Source: Rhizobiaceae bacterium
GTDB taxonomy: Bacteria; Pseudomonadota; Alphaproteobacteria; Rhizobiales; Rhizobiaceae
Reading direction: 5' to 3'
Assembly: GCA_014238155.1 (NCBI GenBank)
Contig: JABABQ010000028.1
Location: forward strand, 52,503-116,502
DNA: 64,000 nt
Below, piece by piece: positions 1-9,253 of the stretch (the stretch's first letter is position 1; every line of letters starts with the position of its first letter). Below the pieces are notes generated by a model that was not told where the DNA came from, made no database searches, and saw only the letters and a list, made by a program, of their open reading frames with translations. The position numbers and the translations under genes are program-made.

Positions 1-2913
1 TTGGAGCGAATTGGCGGACCGGAAGGGGCCACAAATCACGCCAGGAAATTGCTCGGCTTTGGGCCTTCCGACAGTGTGGACAATCTCACAAATACAGCCC
101 TGGCTGCCAGCCTGTTTCAGCACCTTAACTGCGATGAAATTGCGGTATTTGCGGAATCTACAGGCGCCACCAATTCGATAAAGTTTGCTGCACACTTGAG
201 AGCTTTCCTCACTGCTCAATCGACACAGGAAGCGGCTTTGGCAATCGACACCATTTTGCTGATAAAATCGGGGGCACTGCGCAGCTTTGGCAAATATCCA
301 TCCAAAGACATCGAAAACCGGTTCCCCGGCCTGCGAAGTGCGCTGGAAACCGAAGGCGAACGCTGGCTGGCGGCAAAATCCCGCATTAAGACCTTGCATC
401 TGATTCTTAAAACCCAACCTCTGCTGGTAATTGCCGATGCAATGGTCGGCTATTACGCCCAGGAAAAGCGGCAACGCGGATTGCTCGACTTTGATGACTT
501 GATCGAACGCACAGCAGACCTTTTGTCCCGCAGCGATGCCCGCTCCTGGGTGCTTTACAAACTAGATCTCGGCATCGATCACGTTCTGCTGGATGAGGCG
601 CAGGATACGAACCCCAAACAATGGCAAATTATCTCGGCACTGGCCGAGGAATTCTTCACGGGCAAGTCAGCTCGCTTGACCCAGCGCACCGTCTTTGCAG
701 TAGGTGATGAAAAGCAATCCATCTATTCTTTCCGGGGTGCCGAGCCACGCAATTTTGCAGAACAGAAGCGCCGTTATCAACGGCAGATTACTGCTGCCCA
801 AAAATCTTTCGAAGACGTTTCTCTGGGGCTATCCTTTCGCTCCACTACTGATGTTTTGGCGGCGGTCGATGCGGTCTTCAACATCGAAGAACACGCCCAG
901 GGAGTGACATTTGGCGCCCCGCCTCCCTCGCATACTGCCGCCCGCCAAAAAGACCCGGGCTCGGTTGAAGTCTGGGATCTGATTGAAGCCGCACCGGGGG
1001 ATGATCCTGAGAACTGGCATGTACCGATGGATATCGCAGGCCAGCACCAGGCGCTGCTGTTGGCTGACAAAATGGCTGATAAAATCGCATCCTGGGTTGG
1101 CAGTGAAACGATTGAAGCCAGCGGCAAGATAATCACTGCCGGAGATATTCTGGTACTTGTACGATCTCGCGACCGGTTTGTCGGAGCCTTGAACAGAGCG
1201 TTGAAAACCCGCGATATAGCCGTTTCCGGCGCCGATAGGTTGATCGTTACCGATCATATTGCTGTTAAGGATCTGATGGCGCTCGGGCAGGTCACGTTAA
1301 CTCCACAGGATGATTTATCGCTTGCGGTTATTTTGAAGTCTCCCCTAATTGGATTGTCGGAAGAAGATCTGTTTGATCTGACGCAAAGTCGATTTCTGTC
1401 GAATACGGAAATTTCCCTGTTTGAAGCCCTCAAACGCGCAAAGGGCCAACAATTCTCCGATGCATTTGATGAAATTACCCATTGGCGAAAACTGAGTGAC
1501 CAAGTCCCGGTGTTCGAATTTTACGCCCGAATACTCGGGAAAATGGGAGGGCGAAAGAAGATTTTGGCCCGTCTCGGCAATGAAGCTGAAGATGTCATTG
1601 ACGCTTTTTTGGATACCGCCCTTACTTATGAGCAGGGCAGCATTCCCGGACTGCAGGCGTTTCTTGAAGCATTGCTGGAAGAAAAACCGGAAATCAAACG
1701 CGAAATGGACGCTTCTGCCGGGGAGGTCCGCATCATGACAGTACATGCGGCAAAAGGCCTTGAGGCGCCAATCGTCTTTCTAGTCGATAAAAGCAGCCCA
1801 GCATTCCAGAGCCAGCACGCGCCCAGCCTTTATGGCTGGTCAGAAAATAATCAGGAGGCCTGCTATCTCTGGGTTCCCAGGAGCGACGATCATTGCAGCA
1901 AGACCCTGGCGCTTCGTGACGATGAAAAGCGCCGGGCAGAAGAAGAGTATCGCCGGTTGCTTTATGTCGCAATGACCCGAGCTGAAGATCGGCTGATCAT
2001 TTGCGGATACCGCGGTAAAACCAATCCTGGCGCGCCAAACTGGCATGACATGGTCCGCACCGCGCTGGAACCTGACTGGCAGGATATCTACGCCGACGGT
2101 CAAAGCGAGCACGGCGGCGATGGCGAAGTGTTGTGGCATCGCTGGAAGGCTCCAAATTCGCCGACGCCAGTCATCAATCCAAAAACCCCACCCCATTCCA
2201 CTGTACCGATTAGATCCACCGAATTACCTGACTGGATATCGAAGGTCTTGCCACCGGAGATCAAATTACCGCGACCCCTCAATCCGTCTGGCGCACAGAC
2301 CGATATTGACGAAACTCTCGCCCAACAACCGGCACTGAGCTCTCCATTCCAACGAACTTCAGCTGATCCTGCAACTCCTGATCCGCGGCGGCGAGGAACG
2401 GCATTGCATAAATTGCTTCAGGTGCTGCCGGACATGGAAGATTCGAAACGGTGGCCGGCAGCTGAGGCCTATCTTGCCAAGCAGTTACCGCAATATACGC
2501 CGGACCTGCACCTCGACATGCTGCAATCCCTAAAAGAGGTGTTGGATCACCCTCAGTTAAGAGATTGCTTTGACCTTCAAACGAGTCGTGGGGAAGTGTC
2601 ATTAATGGGCACAATTGCCACCAAAAACGGGCCCCGTTCGGTCTCCGGCCAGATAGACCGGTTGACGGTTGGCGAAGATGAAGTGACGATATTGGACTAT
2701 AAAACCAATTTGCAGGTACCTGAATCGCACGATGATATACCTCCCGATTACGTCACGCAGCTGGCGCTTTATCGTGAGCTGGTGGCACGTCTTTATCCTC
2801 AATTGCCGATCAAATGTATGCTGGTCTGGACTCATGGCACTGAGGGGCCACAGATCATGAAGCTTGAAAGTTCAAGACTGGATGCCGCCTATTTGCAAAT
2901 CGCGCAGCTGTGA
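1..2913 (+). CDS. addA: AddA, double-strand break repair helicase-nuclease (5' end missing)
   Basis: This is the C-terminal 970 residues of the AddA subunit of the AddAB helicase-nuclease, which resects double-strand breaks for RecA-dependent repair. The reading frame is open at the window edge, so the first TTG is not the start; full AddA proteins are about 1150 residues, so the Walker A region is probably lost to the left. Visible UvrD/Rep motifs are LLDEAQDTN (about residue 196), GDEKQSIYSFRG (about 236), TVHAAKGLEAP (about 580) and LLYVAMTRAEDRL (about 653). A RecB-type nuclease domain follows, with GTALHKLL (about 797) and the ILDYKTN catalytic motif (about 898). The partner addB should lie just upstream, outside the window. 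Confidence 0.95.
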   Translation: MERIGGPEGATNHARKLLGFGPSDSVDNLTNTALAASLFQHLNCDEIAVFAESTGATNSIKFAAHLRAFLTAQSTQEAALAIDTILLIKSGALRSFGKYPSKDIENRFPGLRSALETEGERWLAAKSRIKTLHLILKTQPLLVIADAMVGYYAQEKRQRGLLDFDDLIERTADLLSRSDARSWVLYKLDLGIDHVLLDEAQDTNPKQWQIISALAEEFFTGKSARLTQRTVFAVGDEKQSIYSFRGAEPRNFAEQKRRYQRQITAAQKSFEDVSLGLSFRSTTDVLAAVDAVFNIEEHAQGVTFGAPPPSHTAARQKDPGSVEVWDLIEAAPGDDPENWHVPMDIAGQHQALLLADKMADKIASWVGSETIEASGKIITAGDILVLVRSRDRFVGALNRALKTRDIAVSGADRLIVTDHIAVKDLMALGQVTLTPQDDLSLAVILKSPLIGLSEEDLFDLTQSRFLSNTEISLFEALKRAKGQQFSDAFDEITHWRKLSDQVPVFEFYARILGKMGGRKKILARLGNEAEDVIDAFLDTALTYEQGSIPGLQAFLEALLEEKPEIKREMDASAGEVRIMTVHAAKGLEAPIVFLVDKSSPAFQSQHAPSLYGWSENNQEACYLWVPRSDDHCSKTLALRDDEKRRAEEEYRRLLYVAMTRAEDRLIICGYRGKTNPGAPNWHDMVRTALEPDWQDIYADGQSEHGGDGEVLWHRWKAPNSPTPVINPKTPPHSTVPIRSTELPDWISKVLPPEIKLPRPLNPSGAQTDIDETLAQQPALSSPFQRTSADPATPDPRRRGTALHKLLQVLPDMEDSKRWPAAEAYLAKQLPQYTPDLHLDMLQSLKEVLDHPQLRDCFDLQTSRGEVSLMGTIATKNGPRSVSGQIDRLTVGEDEVTILDYKTNLQVPESHDDIPPDYVTQLALYRELVARLYPQLPIKCMLVWTHGTEGPQIMKLESSRLDAAYLQIAQL

Positions 2914-3025
2914 ACAGATTCCACCGCTGCTGCTTCTTGACCCGCAATGTCCGGCTCCCTACGTTCCACCCAACGAGGCGCAAACTGTGATTCCCCGAAG
3001 ACCGGGGATCGATTAGGAGCATGAT

Positions 3026-3346
3026 ATGGCGACTGTGAAAACCGACACCGGAAACTTCGATTCTGATGTCCTGAACTCCGATACACCCGTAGTGGTCGAT
3101 TTCTGGGCCGAATGGTGTGGACCTTGTAAGATGATCGCTCCAAGTCTGGAGGAAATTGCCAACGAAATGGACGGCAAGGTGAAGATCGCTAAGGTAAACA
3201 TGGATGAAAATCCTGACCTGGCTGCCAAATACGGCATTCGCTCGATCCCCACACTGCTGATGTTCAAAGATGGAGAGCCAGTTGCAATTCAGGTTGGCGC
3301 GGCACCAAAGAACAAATTGTCAGACTGGATTTCCAACGAAATCTAA
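3026..3346 (+). CDS. trxA: Thioredoxin
   Basis: Cytosolic thiol-disulfide oxidoreductase of 106 residues, the usual size for thioredoxin 1. The redox centre WCGPC is at residues 30-34 and the cis-proline loop (RSIPTLL) is at about residue 75. The ATG at 3026 has AGGAG six bases upstream. It follows addA after 112 bp, as in many Hyphomicrobiales, and ends with a strong Rho-independent terminator. The folC and accD genes that often follow trxA in relatives are absent here. Confidence 0.97.
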   Translation: MATVKTDTGNFDSDVLNSDTPVVVDFWAEWCGPCKMIAPSLEEIANEMDGKVKIAKVNMDENPDLAAKYGIRSIPTLLMFKDGEPVAIQVGAAPKNKLSDWISNEI

Positions 3347-3371
3347 TTCTGAAAGCTGCTCAATTCAACAC

Positions 3372-3405
3372 AGCACCCGGATCAATCGATTCGGGTGCTT
3401 TTTTA
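3372..3405 (+). terminator. Rho-independent terminator of trxA
   Basis: An 8-bp perfect stem (AGCACCCG / CGGGTGCT) with a 12-nt loop is followed by a run of T. It lies 25 bp after the trxA stop and ends transcription before argB. Confidence 0.85.
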
Positions 3406-3455
3406 TATGGACTAATTGATGTAGCTAGGGTCAGGACTCCAACGGTTGCACTCCC

Positions 3456-4361
3456 ATGACCCAGAATTCCACGCCTCCGATTATCGACGCTGAGACCCGA
3501 ACTCACCTTTTGTCCCAGGCGCTGCCTTACATGCAGGCCCATACAGGCAAAACAATTGTCATCAAATATGGTGGCCACGCCATGGGTAATGCAGAGCTTG
3601 GAAAAGCCTTCGCCCGCGATGTTGCGCTGCTTCGTCAGTCTGGAGTTGAGCCGATTGTTGTGCATGGCGGCGGACCACAGATTGGCGCGATGCTCGACCA
3701 AATGGGAATTGAAAGCGAATTCAAGGGCGGTATGAGGGTCACCGACAAGGCGACCGTGGAAATTGTTGAAATGGTGCTGGCCGGGCTGATCAATAAAAAT
3801 ATCGTGGCCGATTTCAACGCCGAAGGTGCCCGCGCAATTGGCCTGTGCGGCAAGGATGGAAATATGGTGCGGGCCAAAAAAATGCACCGAACTCAACGGG
3901 ATCCCGACAGCAAAATTGAAGAAATTGTCGATCTCGGTTATGTCGGAGAGCCAGAAAAAATTGATACATCAGTGCTCACGACCGTTGTTGGTTCCGGCCT
4001 GATACCGATCATTGCGCCAGTAGCCTTTGGTGCGGGAGGCGAGACCTACAATGTCAATGCTGACACATTTGCTGGCGCTATTGCTGGTGCATTGAGTGCC
4101 AATCGATTGCTGTTCTTGACGGATGTTCCCGGTGTTCTGGATAAGCAAGGCAAATTGATCCCGCGGCTGAGCATCAAACAGGCGGATGATCTGATTGAAG
4201 ATGGAACCATTTCAGGTGGTATGATCCCGAAGGTTGAAACCTGTATTGAAGTACTCAACAAGGGTGTGGAGGCGGTTGTCATTGTCAATGGCAAGGCTCC
4301 ACATGCGGTATTGTTGGAATTGTTTACCGATCACGGTGCCGGGACGATGTTTGTACGATGA
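3456..4361 (+). CDS. argB: Acetylglutamate kinase
   Basis: Catalyses the second step of arginine biosynthesis, ATP-dependent phosphorylation of N-acetyl-L-glutamate. The 301-residue protein has the amino-acid-kinase fold signatures: KYGGHAMG near residue 36 for phosphate binding, the VHGGGPQIG substrate loop near residue 67, and a C-terminal ATP-binding part with TDVPGVLD and GGMIPKVE. Length is typical for the arginine-sensitive hexameric form. Its stop overlaps the start of the HAD nucleotidase by 4 bp (ATGA), so the two genes are translationally coupled, an arrangement found in many Hyphomicrobiales. Confidence 0.97.
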   Translation: MTQNSTPPIIDAETRTHLLSQALPYMQAHTGKTIVIKYGGHAMGNAELGKAFARDVALLRQSGVEPIVVHGGGPQIGAMLDQMGIESEFKGGMRVTDKATVEIVEMVLAGLINKNIVADFNAEGARAIGLCGKDGNMVRAKKMHRTQRDPDSKIEEIVDLGYVGEPEKIDTSVLTTVVGSGLIPIIAPVAFGAGGETYNVNADTFAGAIAGALSANRLLFLTDVPGVLDKQGKLIPRLSIKQADDLIEDGTISGGMIPKVETCIEVLNKGVEAVVIVNGKAPHAVLLELFTDHGAGTMFVR

Positions 4362-5077
4362 TTGAACAGGATCGACGCAAAAGGCTCAAAATTTCCTTTG
4401 AAGATGTAACCGAGTGGGTCTTCGACCTCGACAATACCCTGTATCCGCGCCATTGCGATTTGTTTGCCCAGATCGACTGGAAGATGACAGACTATGTGGC
4501 CGAGCTTTTGGACATGCCAAAACCAGAGGCCAGAATTCTGCAAAAGGAACTATACCGCAGCCACGGCACCACTTTGCGGGGGTTGATGGAACGGTTTGAC
4601 ATCGATCCACACGACTTTCTCGACAAGGTGCACGACATTGACTATTCACCGGTCGATCCAAATCCGGTTTTGGGCGACTTGATTGCCGCACTTCCAGGCC
4701 GCAAACACATATTCACCAATGGGGATGTCCCCCATGCGAAACGCACAACCGACAGGTTGGGCATCACCGATCATTTTCATCAGGTATTTGATATTGTTGC
4801 ATCCGACCTGGTGCCCAAACCGGCTGAAAGCCCCTATGTCAAATTTCTGCAAAGCCATTCGGTCGACCCGCTAAAGGCGGCGATGTTTGAAGACATGCCG
4901 CGCAATCTCCATGTGCCGAATAAGTTTGGGATGCGTACTGTGCTGGTTACACCGGCCAACAATTCTGACCACAATGCCGAGGCCTGGGAGCATGAAGTCG
5001 TGGAAGATCAGGCGATCGATTTTGCAACCGATCACCTTGATGATTTTCTTGCTGACCTGCTGGAGGCACTGGATTAG
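4358..5077 (+). CDS. HAD-family pyrimidine 5'-nucleotidase
   Basis: A haloacid-dehalogenase phosphatase of 239 residues resembling the pyrimidine 5'-nucleotidase subfamily (SDT1-like), which removes phosphate from UMP, CMP or related nucleotides. Motif I is FDLDNTLYP near residue 23 (nucleophile and general-acid Asp), motif II is the FTNGD segment, the conserved Lys is in VPKPAESPY, and the acidic motif is MFEDMPRN. It starts within the argB stop and is convergent with the PfkB kinase, 17 bp away. The family call is firm; the substrate is inferred. Confidence 0.85.
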   Translation: MIEQDRRKRLKISFEDVTEWVFDLDNTLYPRHCDLFAQIDWKMTDYVAELLDMPKPEARILQKELYRSHGTTLRGLMERFDIDPHDFLDKVHDIDYSPVDPNPVLGDLIAALPGRKHIFTNGDVPHAKRTTDRLGITDHFHQVFDIVASDLVPKPAESPYVKFLQSHSVDPLKAAMFEDMPRNLHVPNKFGMRTVLVTPANNSDHNAEAWEHEVVEDQAIDFATDHLDDFLADLLEALD

Positions 5078-5094
5078 AAACTTTCCAACCGAAT

Positions 5095-6090
5095 TCAGAT
5101 ACCCGATTGAGCCAACAGATTGGCAAGGCTGACTTGTGGTCGTGGACCGACATGCTGAATGACTTCCGCAGCAGCCAAACCGCCGATCAGCGCGCAATCT
5201 CGCAGTTTGTAGTCATGAGTCAGGCCATAGAGGAACCCCGATGCATAAAGATCGCCGGCACCTGTTGTGTCTTCCAATACTTCAATCGCATGGGCAGCAA
5301 CTTCAATTAATTCTTCGCCTGCAACAATTATTGATCCCTCTTCACCTCGGGTGACCGCAGCCAGCGCCACGTCGGCCTTAACAAGTGACATCGCCGTGGC
5401 AAGATCTGAGGTTTCATAGAGGCTCTTTAGCTCCGCATCATTGGCGAAGATTATGTCGACGGTGCCGCTGCGCATCAGTTCCAGAAACTCGCCACGATAG
5501 CGATCAACACAAAACGGATCTGACAGGGTGATTGCCACCTGCCGGTTGTTATCATGGGCAATTTGTGCGGCCAGCCTGATGGCGTTTTTGGCCAGCGGCG
5601 GGTCCCACAAATAGCCTTCAAAATAGGTGACTTTCGACCGCGCCACCACATCAGCATCAACATCTTCCGGGCCCAGCTCAACACAGGCGCCAAGATAGGT
5701 GTTCATCGACCGCTCACCATCCGGGGTGACAAAAATCATCGAGCGAGCAGTTGGTGGAGTACCGTTTAACGGCTTGGTTCCGAAATCCACACCGATTGCC
5801 CGGATATCATGGGTAAATATTTCACCCAAATGGTCATCGGCAACTTTGCCGAAATACGCTGCAGTGCCCCCGAGGCTGGCAATTCCTGCTGCTGTGTTGC
5901 CAGCACTGCCGCCAGAAGCTTCAATCGCTGGCCCCATCACCGCATACAGGTGCTCAGCACGGGCCGCGTCGATCAGGTTCATAGAAGCTTTGATTATGTT
6001 TTCACGAACCAGAAAATCATCATCAGCACGCGCAATGATATCAACAATCGCGTTGCCTACGGTCAACACGTCAAAATCGGGTTTTGTCAC
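5095..6090 (-). CDS. PfkB-family carbohydrate/adenosine kinase
   Basis: A ribokinase-fold (PfkB) kinase of about 331 residues. The C-terminal signature DTTGAGDLYASGF holds the catalytic Asp and anion hole, and GGSAGNTAAGIASLGG is the N-terminal sugar-binding signature. Hyphomicrobiales orthologues are usually annotated as adenosine kinase, but the substrate cannot be read from sequence. I chose the GTG at 6090 (VTKPDFDVL) because AGGAG lies six bases upstream; a longer frame reaches 6138 but would add 16 residues unlike the family. It is divergent from the EI24 gene. Confidence 0.85.
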   Translation of the reverse strand: MTKPDFDVLTVGNAIVDIIARADDDFLVRENIIKASMNLIDAARAEHLYAVMGPAIEASGGSAGNTAAGIASLGGTAAYFGKVADDHLGEIFTHDIRAIGVDFGTKPLNGTPPTARSMIFVTPDGERSMNTYLGACVELGPEDVDADVVARSKVTYFEGYLWDPPLAKNAIRLAAQIAHDNNRQVAITLSDPFCVDRYRGEFLELMRSGTVDIIFANDAELKSLYETSDLATAMSLVKADVALAAVTRGEEGSIIVAGEELIEVAAHAIEVLEDTTGAGDLYASGFLYGLTHDYKLRDCALIGGLAAAEVIQHVGPRPQVSLANLLAQSGI

Positions 6091-6218
6091 AGAGAACTCC
6101 TGGTCGCCAGTTTGTTGATCAACTAGCGGTAAGTACAAGGAAAATAAAGCCCCTGACTTGTGTCACCCAATCGGCGAACCCATCTAAGGGCAAATACAGC
6201 AACCCCGGAGCGGTGCAA

Positions 6219-6908
6219 ATGAGTGAACAGGGGCTGATTGGTGCCATTTTGAAAACACTGTCTCAGATGTTTTCACCACCCTTTCGCACTGTTCTTTGGA
6301 AATCTCTCGGTTTGACAATCACCTTGTTCGTTGGCTTCTGGATGGTTCTCCAAGCCGGGTACGGAGCGTTTTTGGAACCAATGCTGGCTGACTATTCACT
6401 GATCAGTACAATGCTTGCCTGGTTGCTGGGCGCGGGCCTGATTTTGGGGATGGGATTTCTTGTAGCACCGGTTTCTTCTGTCTTTGCCGGTGTTTTCCTT
6501 GATGAAATTGCCGAAGAAGTGGAGACCGTTCATTATCCAGGTGATCCTAGTGGCAAGCCATTGGGAATAGCTCAGTCGATCGGTATCACAGCACAGTTCT
6601 TTGGCCTTGTGGTCGTTGGCAATCTGATTGCTTTGATGCTGGTATTGTTTCTTGGACTTGGAGTTCTGATCTTTTTTCTGCTCAACGGCTACTTGCTGGG
6701 ACGGGAATATTTTCAGTTCGCCGCCTTGCGTCATCGACCGTTGGAAGAGGTGACCGCGCTGCAAAAACAATTCGGTTCCGAAATTTTCTTTGCCGGACTG
6801 GCCATTGCGGTTGTTTTGGTAATTCCCATCGTCAATTTCCTGACACCGCTCTTTGCTGGTGCATTGATGGTTCATGTCTACAAGCGAATTGAATTAAAAT
6901 CGACCTGA
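6219..6908 (+). CDS. EI24/CysZ-like integral membrane protein
   Basis: An inner-membrane protein of about 229 residues with four or five long hydrophobic segments (about residues 27-50, 58-90, 125-160 and 190-222) and the layout of the EI24 domain family. That family includes CysZ, the sulfate uptake protein, and Hyphomicrobiales members are often named after it. Transport of sulfate is not shown by anything local. The ATG at 6219 has CGGAG eight bases upstream; the upstream in-frame extension to 6084 is non-hydrophobic, antisense to the PfkB start, and unlikely to be translated. Convergent with nth. Confidence 0.8.
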   Translation: MSEQGLIGAILKTLSQMFSPPFRTVLWKSLGLTITLFVGFWMVLQAGYGAFLEPMLADYSLISTMLAWLLGAGLILGMGFLVAPVSSVFAGVFLDEIAEEVETVHYPGDPSGKPLGIAQSIGITAQFFGLVVVGNLIALMLVLFLGLGVLIFFLLNGYLLGREYFQFAALRHRPLEEVTALQKQFGSEIFFAGLAIAVVLVIPIVNFLTPLFAGALMVHVYKRIELKST

Positions 6909-6914
6909 GCACGA

Positions 6915-7670
6915 TCAGTCAAATTGAGGTTGTTCCAGCGCTACAATCGCTGCGGGAACGGAACATGTTTTTTCCTTCGACTTGCACAAATCTGCAATGA
7001 TGCAGGCTTCACATTCCGGTTTGCGCGCCTTGCAGGTATAGCGGCCGTGAAGGATCAACCAATTATGTGCGTGATAGAGAAATTCTTCAGGAATGCGGCG
7101 CATCAAAATATCTTCAATCTCATCCGGGGTTTTGCCGGGCGCCAGGCCGATACGATTGCCGATGCGAAGTATATGTGTGTCCACCGCCATTGTTGAATGA
7201 CCGAACGCCATGGACAGGACGACGTTTGCAGTCTTGCGACCAACTCCGGGAAGCGTCACCAATGCATCCCGGTCTTGCGGTACTATGCCACTAAAATCAT
7301 CAATCAGCTTCTGCGACAGCGCAATGACATTCTTTGCCTTGTTTCGATACAGGCCGATGGTTTTGATATGCTCGCGCACCTTGGCTTCGCCCAGCGCCAA
7401 CATCTTTTCCGGAGTATCGGCAAGTTTGAACAGATCTTTCGTTGCCCTATTGACCCCGACATCCGTGGCCTGGGCAGACAATGCTACGGCAACAACAAGC
7501 GTATAGGGATTGACATGTTCCAGTTCGCCCTTGGGCTCTGGACGCTGTTGTTTGAACCGGCTGAAAATCTCCCTTATCTCAGCTTTGGTATATTTGCTGC
7601 GGGGCAGTTTTTTCGGCTTGCGGAAATTTGGCTTTTTGACCATCGCGGATTTGTCAGTTTTCTTGCTCAT
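6915..7670 (-). CDS. nth: Endonuclease III
   Basis: Base-excision repair DNA glycosylase/AP lyase that removes oxidised pyrimidines. The 251-residue protein has the helix-hairpin-helix LPGVGRKTANVV with the catalytic Lys, the catalytic Asp in VDTHILRIGNRIG, and a C-terminal 4Fe-4S loop with C-X6-C-X2-C-X5-C spacing (CKARKPECEACIIADLC). The N-terminus carries a lysine-rich extension of about 25 residues compared with E. coli Nth, as in other alphaproteobacteria. Divergent from the DUF2244 gene with only about 22 bp between start codons. Confidence 0.96.
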   Translation of the reverse strand: MSKKTDKSAMVKKPNFRKPKKLPRSKYTKAEIREIFSRFKQQRPEPKGELEHVNPYTLVVAVALSAQATDVGVNRATKDLFKLADTPEKMLALGEAKVREHIKTIGLYRNKAKNVIALSQKLIDDFSGIVPQDRDALVTLPGVGRKTANVVLSMAFGHSTMAVDTHILRIGNRIGLAPGKTPDEIEDILMRRIPEEFLYHAHNWLILHGRYTCKARKPECEACIIADLCKSKEKTCSVPAAIVALEQPQFD

Positions 7671-7692
7671 GACTGTGATCTATACTCGCTTC

Positions 7693-8178
7693 ATGAGCGC
7701 ATACAACATGGCATCGAACACCATCGTATTTTCGGCGCGCCTTTCTCCCTATCGTTCGCTGGGGCGAAAGGGGTTCAGAATCCTGTTTGGCCTTGTAGCC
7801 GGCATATGTTTGATCATTGGGCTGGTATTTTTCGCCCTCGGCCTGTGGCCTGTTCTGGGTTTTATGGGCCTGGATGTGCTGCTGGTGTACTGGGCCTTTA
7901 AGTCTAATTTCTGGTCTGCCAGGGCTTACGAAGATGTCGAAATATCTCGTCAACATGTATTGCTGCGAAAAGTGAGTCCGAAGGGGCGTGCACGCGACCA
8001 CACATTTCCGCAGTTTGGAACACGATTTGAGATCGACCGGCATGATGAGATCGGTATTACAAAAATGCGACTGGCCCACCGGCTGGACAGTGTTGAATTT
8101 GGCTATTTTCTCAATCCTCACGACAGAGAGAGTTTTGCATTGGCCTTTCAAACGGCCATGGCTACCGCAAAACGTTGA
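7693..8178 (+). CDS. DUF2244 membrane protein
   Basis: A protein of about 161 residues matching the DUF2244 family, found widely in alphaproteobacteria with no known function. The family signature FSARLSPYRSLGRKGFR opens the protein, followed by two transmembrane segments (about residues 35-57 and 58-75) and a soluble C-terminal domain of about 85 residues. The frame is open from 7510, but that region is antisense to nth. The ATG at 7693 is preferred; the ATG at 7708 is also possible. Pairing with divergent nth is common in Hyphomicrobiales. Confidence 0.8.
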   Translation: MSAYNMASNTIVFSARLSPYRSLGRKGFRILFGLVAGICLIIGLVFFALGLWPVLGFMGLDVLLVYWAFKSNFWSARAYEDVEISRQHVLLRKVSPKGRARDHTFPQFGTRFEIDRHDEIGITKMRLAHRLDSVEFGYFLNPHDRESFALAFQTAMATAKR

Positions 8179-8250
8179 GCAAGTTTCGGGTGGCGAAGTC
8201 GGTTCATTTTTGATTGATTGCGAGCAACAAATATTTTGTGGAGTCACCCC

Positions 8251-9198
8251 ATGTTAGCAACAGCCAGCAATTTGAAACCGGCAACCGATTTTACCCACGC
8301 CCATGACGATTACGAGACCGTGCGCAGCGTGCTGCAGCACATCACTGAGAACTGGCGCGATCATCCCGACCTGGACGAACTGACCCAGTTAACAGGTCTG
8401 CCACCAACGCGGCTGCAAAAAACATTTACCCGCTGGGCAGGTATCTCGCCGAAGGCATTTCTTCAGGCAGTCACCCTGGATCACGCCAAAAAACTTCTGG
8501 AAGGCGGATTGCCCCTGCTCGATACTTCCTACGAGTTGGGCCTGTCGGGTCCGGGGCGACTGCACGATCTGTTTGTCACCCACGAAGCGATGTCTCCGGG
8601 CGTCTACAAGGCACAGGGTGAAGGGCTCGAAATTCGCTATGGGTTTCACGGATCTCCGTTCGGAGAGGCGCTGATCATGACCACCGACCGCGGCCTGGCC
8701 GGGCTCGCATTTGCCGACAATGACGGCCATGGCAGCATTGCGGCCGGGGATGGGCGTCATGCAGGCGAAGTAGGGACCGGATCCTTCAACAGACCCGAAG
8801 CGCTGAACGACATGCGCAAACGCTGGCCGCGCGCAACCTATGTGGAGGACCTTGGCTTCACCGCGCCTTATGCACGACGGATATTTGACCCCTCCTGTTG
8901 GACCCCGGACCAGCCACTACGTGTGGTGCTAATCGGCACGGACTTCCAGATTCGCGTCTGGGAAGGATTGCTCAGAATTCCGGTCGGAAAAGCAACAACC
9001 TATTCGGGCCTGGCCAGCAGCCTGGATCGACCAGATGCAGCTCGTGCCGTTGGTACAGCCGTGGGGCGCAACCCAATTTCCTTTGTGGTTCCGTGTCACC
9101 GGGTATTGGGCAAATCCGGCCAATTGACCGGTTATCACTGGGGACTGACACGCAAGCGGGCAATGCTCGGCTGGGAAGCTGGAATTACCGCCCACTAG
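8251..9198 (+). CDS. AraC-type HTH / O6-methylguanine-DNA methyltransferase fusion (Ada-like)
   Basis: A two-part DNA alkylation repair protein of about 315 residues. Residues 20-120 form an AraC-type helix-turn-helix domain, and the C-terminal third is the methylguanine-DNA methyltransferase domain with acceptor Cys at about residue 282 in VPCHRVLG. Compared with E. coli Ada it lacks the N-terminal zinc-binding domain that senses methylphosphotriesters, so it may repair bases and bind DNA without that sensor. The ATG at 8251 is chosen because TGGAG lies seven bases upstream; a TTG at 8218 is in frame but weaker. Confidence 0.9.
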   Translation: MLATASNLKPATDFTHAHDDYETVRSVLQHITENWRDHPDLDELTQLTGLPPTRLQKTFTRWAGISPKAFLQAVTLDHAKKLLEGGLPLLDTSYELGLSGPGRLHDLFVTHEAMSPGVYKAQGEGLEIRYGFHGSPFGEALIMTTDRGLAGLAFADNDGHGSIAAGDGRHAGEVGTGSFNRPEALNDMRKRWPRATYVEDLGFTAPYARRIFDPSCWTPDQPLRVVLIGTDFQIRVWEGLLRIPVGKATTYSGLASSLDRPDAARAVGTAVGRNPISFVVPCHRVLGKSGQLTGYHWGLTRKRAMLGWEAGITAH

Positions 9199-9253
9199 CA
9201 CCGTTCAGGGTTTAAGGACGTGCAACGCTACATCCAGATGATATGCTGTTGCT

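Noticed and set aside
2992..3008. Hairpin TCCCCG/CGGGGA before trxA as a terminator
   Set aside because: No T tract and it ends seven bases before the ribosome site; may be chance or a weak leader stem.
3360..3896. 178-codon minus-strand frame opposite argB
   Set aside because: It is antisense to the well-conserved acetylglutamate kinase and has no family resemblance or ribosome site.
6114..6123. 10-bp palindrome GTTGATCAAC in the PfkB/EI24 gap as an operator
   Set aside because: A 10-bp palindrome in a 128-bp gap is not enough evidence and no regulator gene is adjacent.
7197..7901. 234-codon plus-strand frame across nth and DUF2244
   Set aside because: It is a shadow of nth on the other strand and shows no protein-family pattern.
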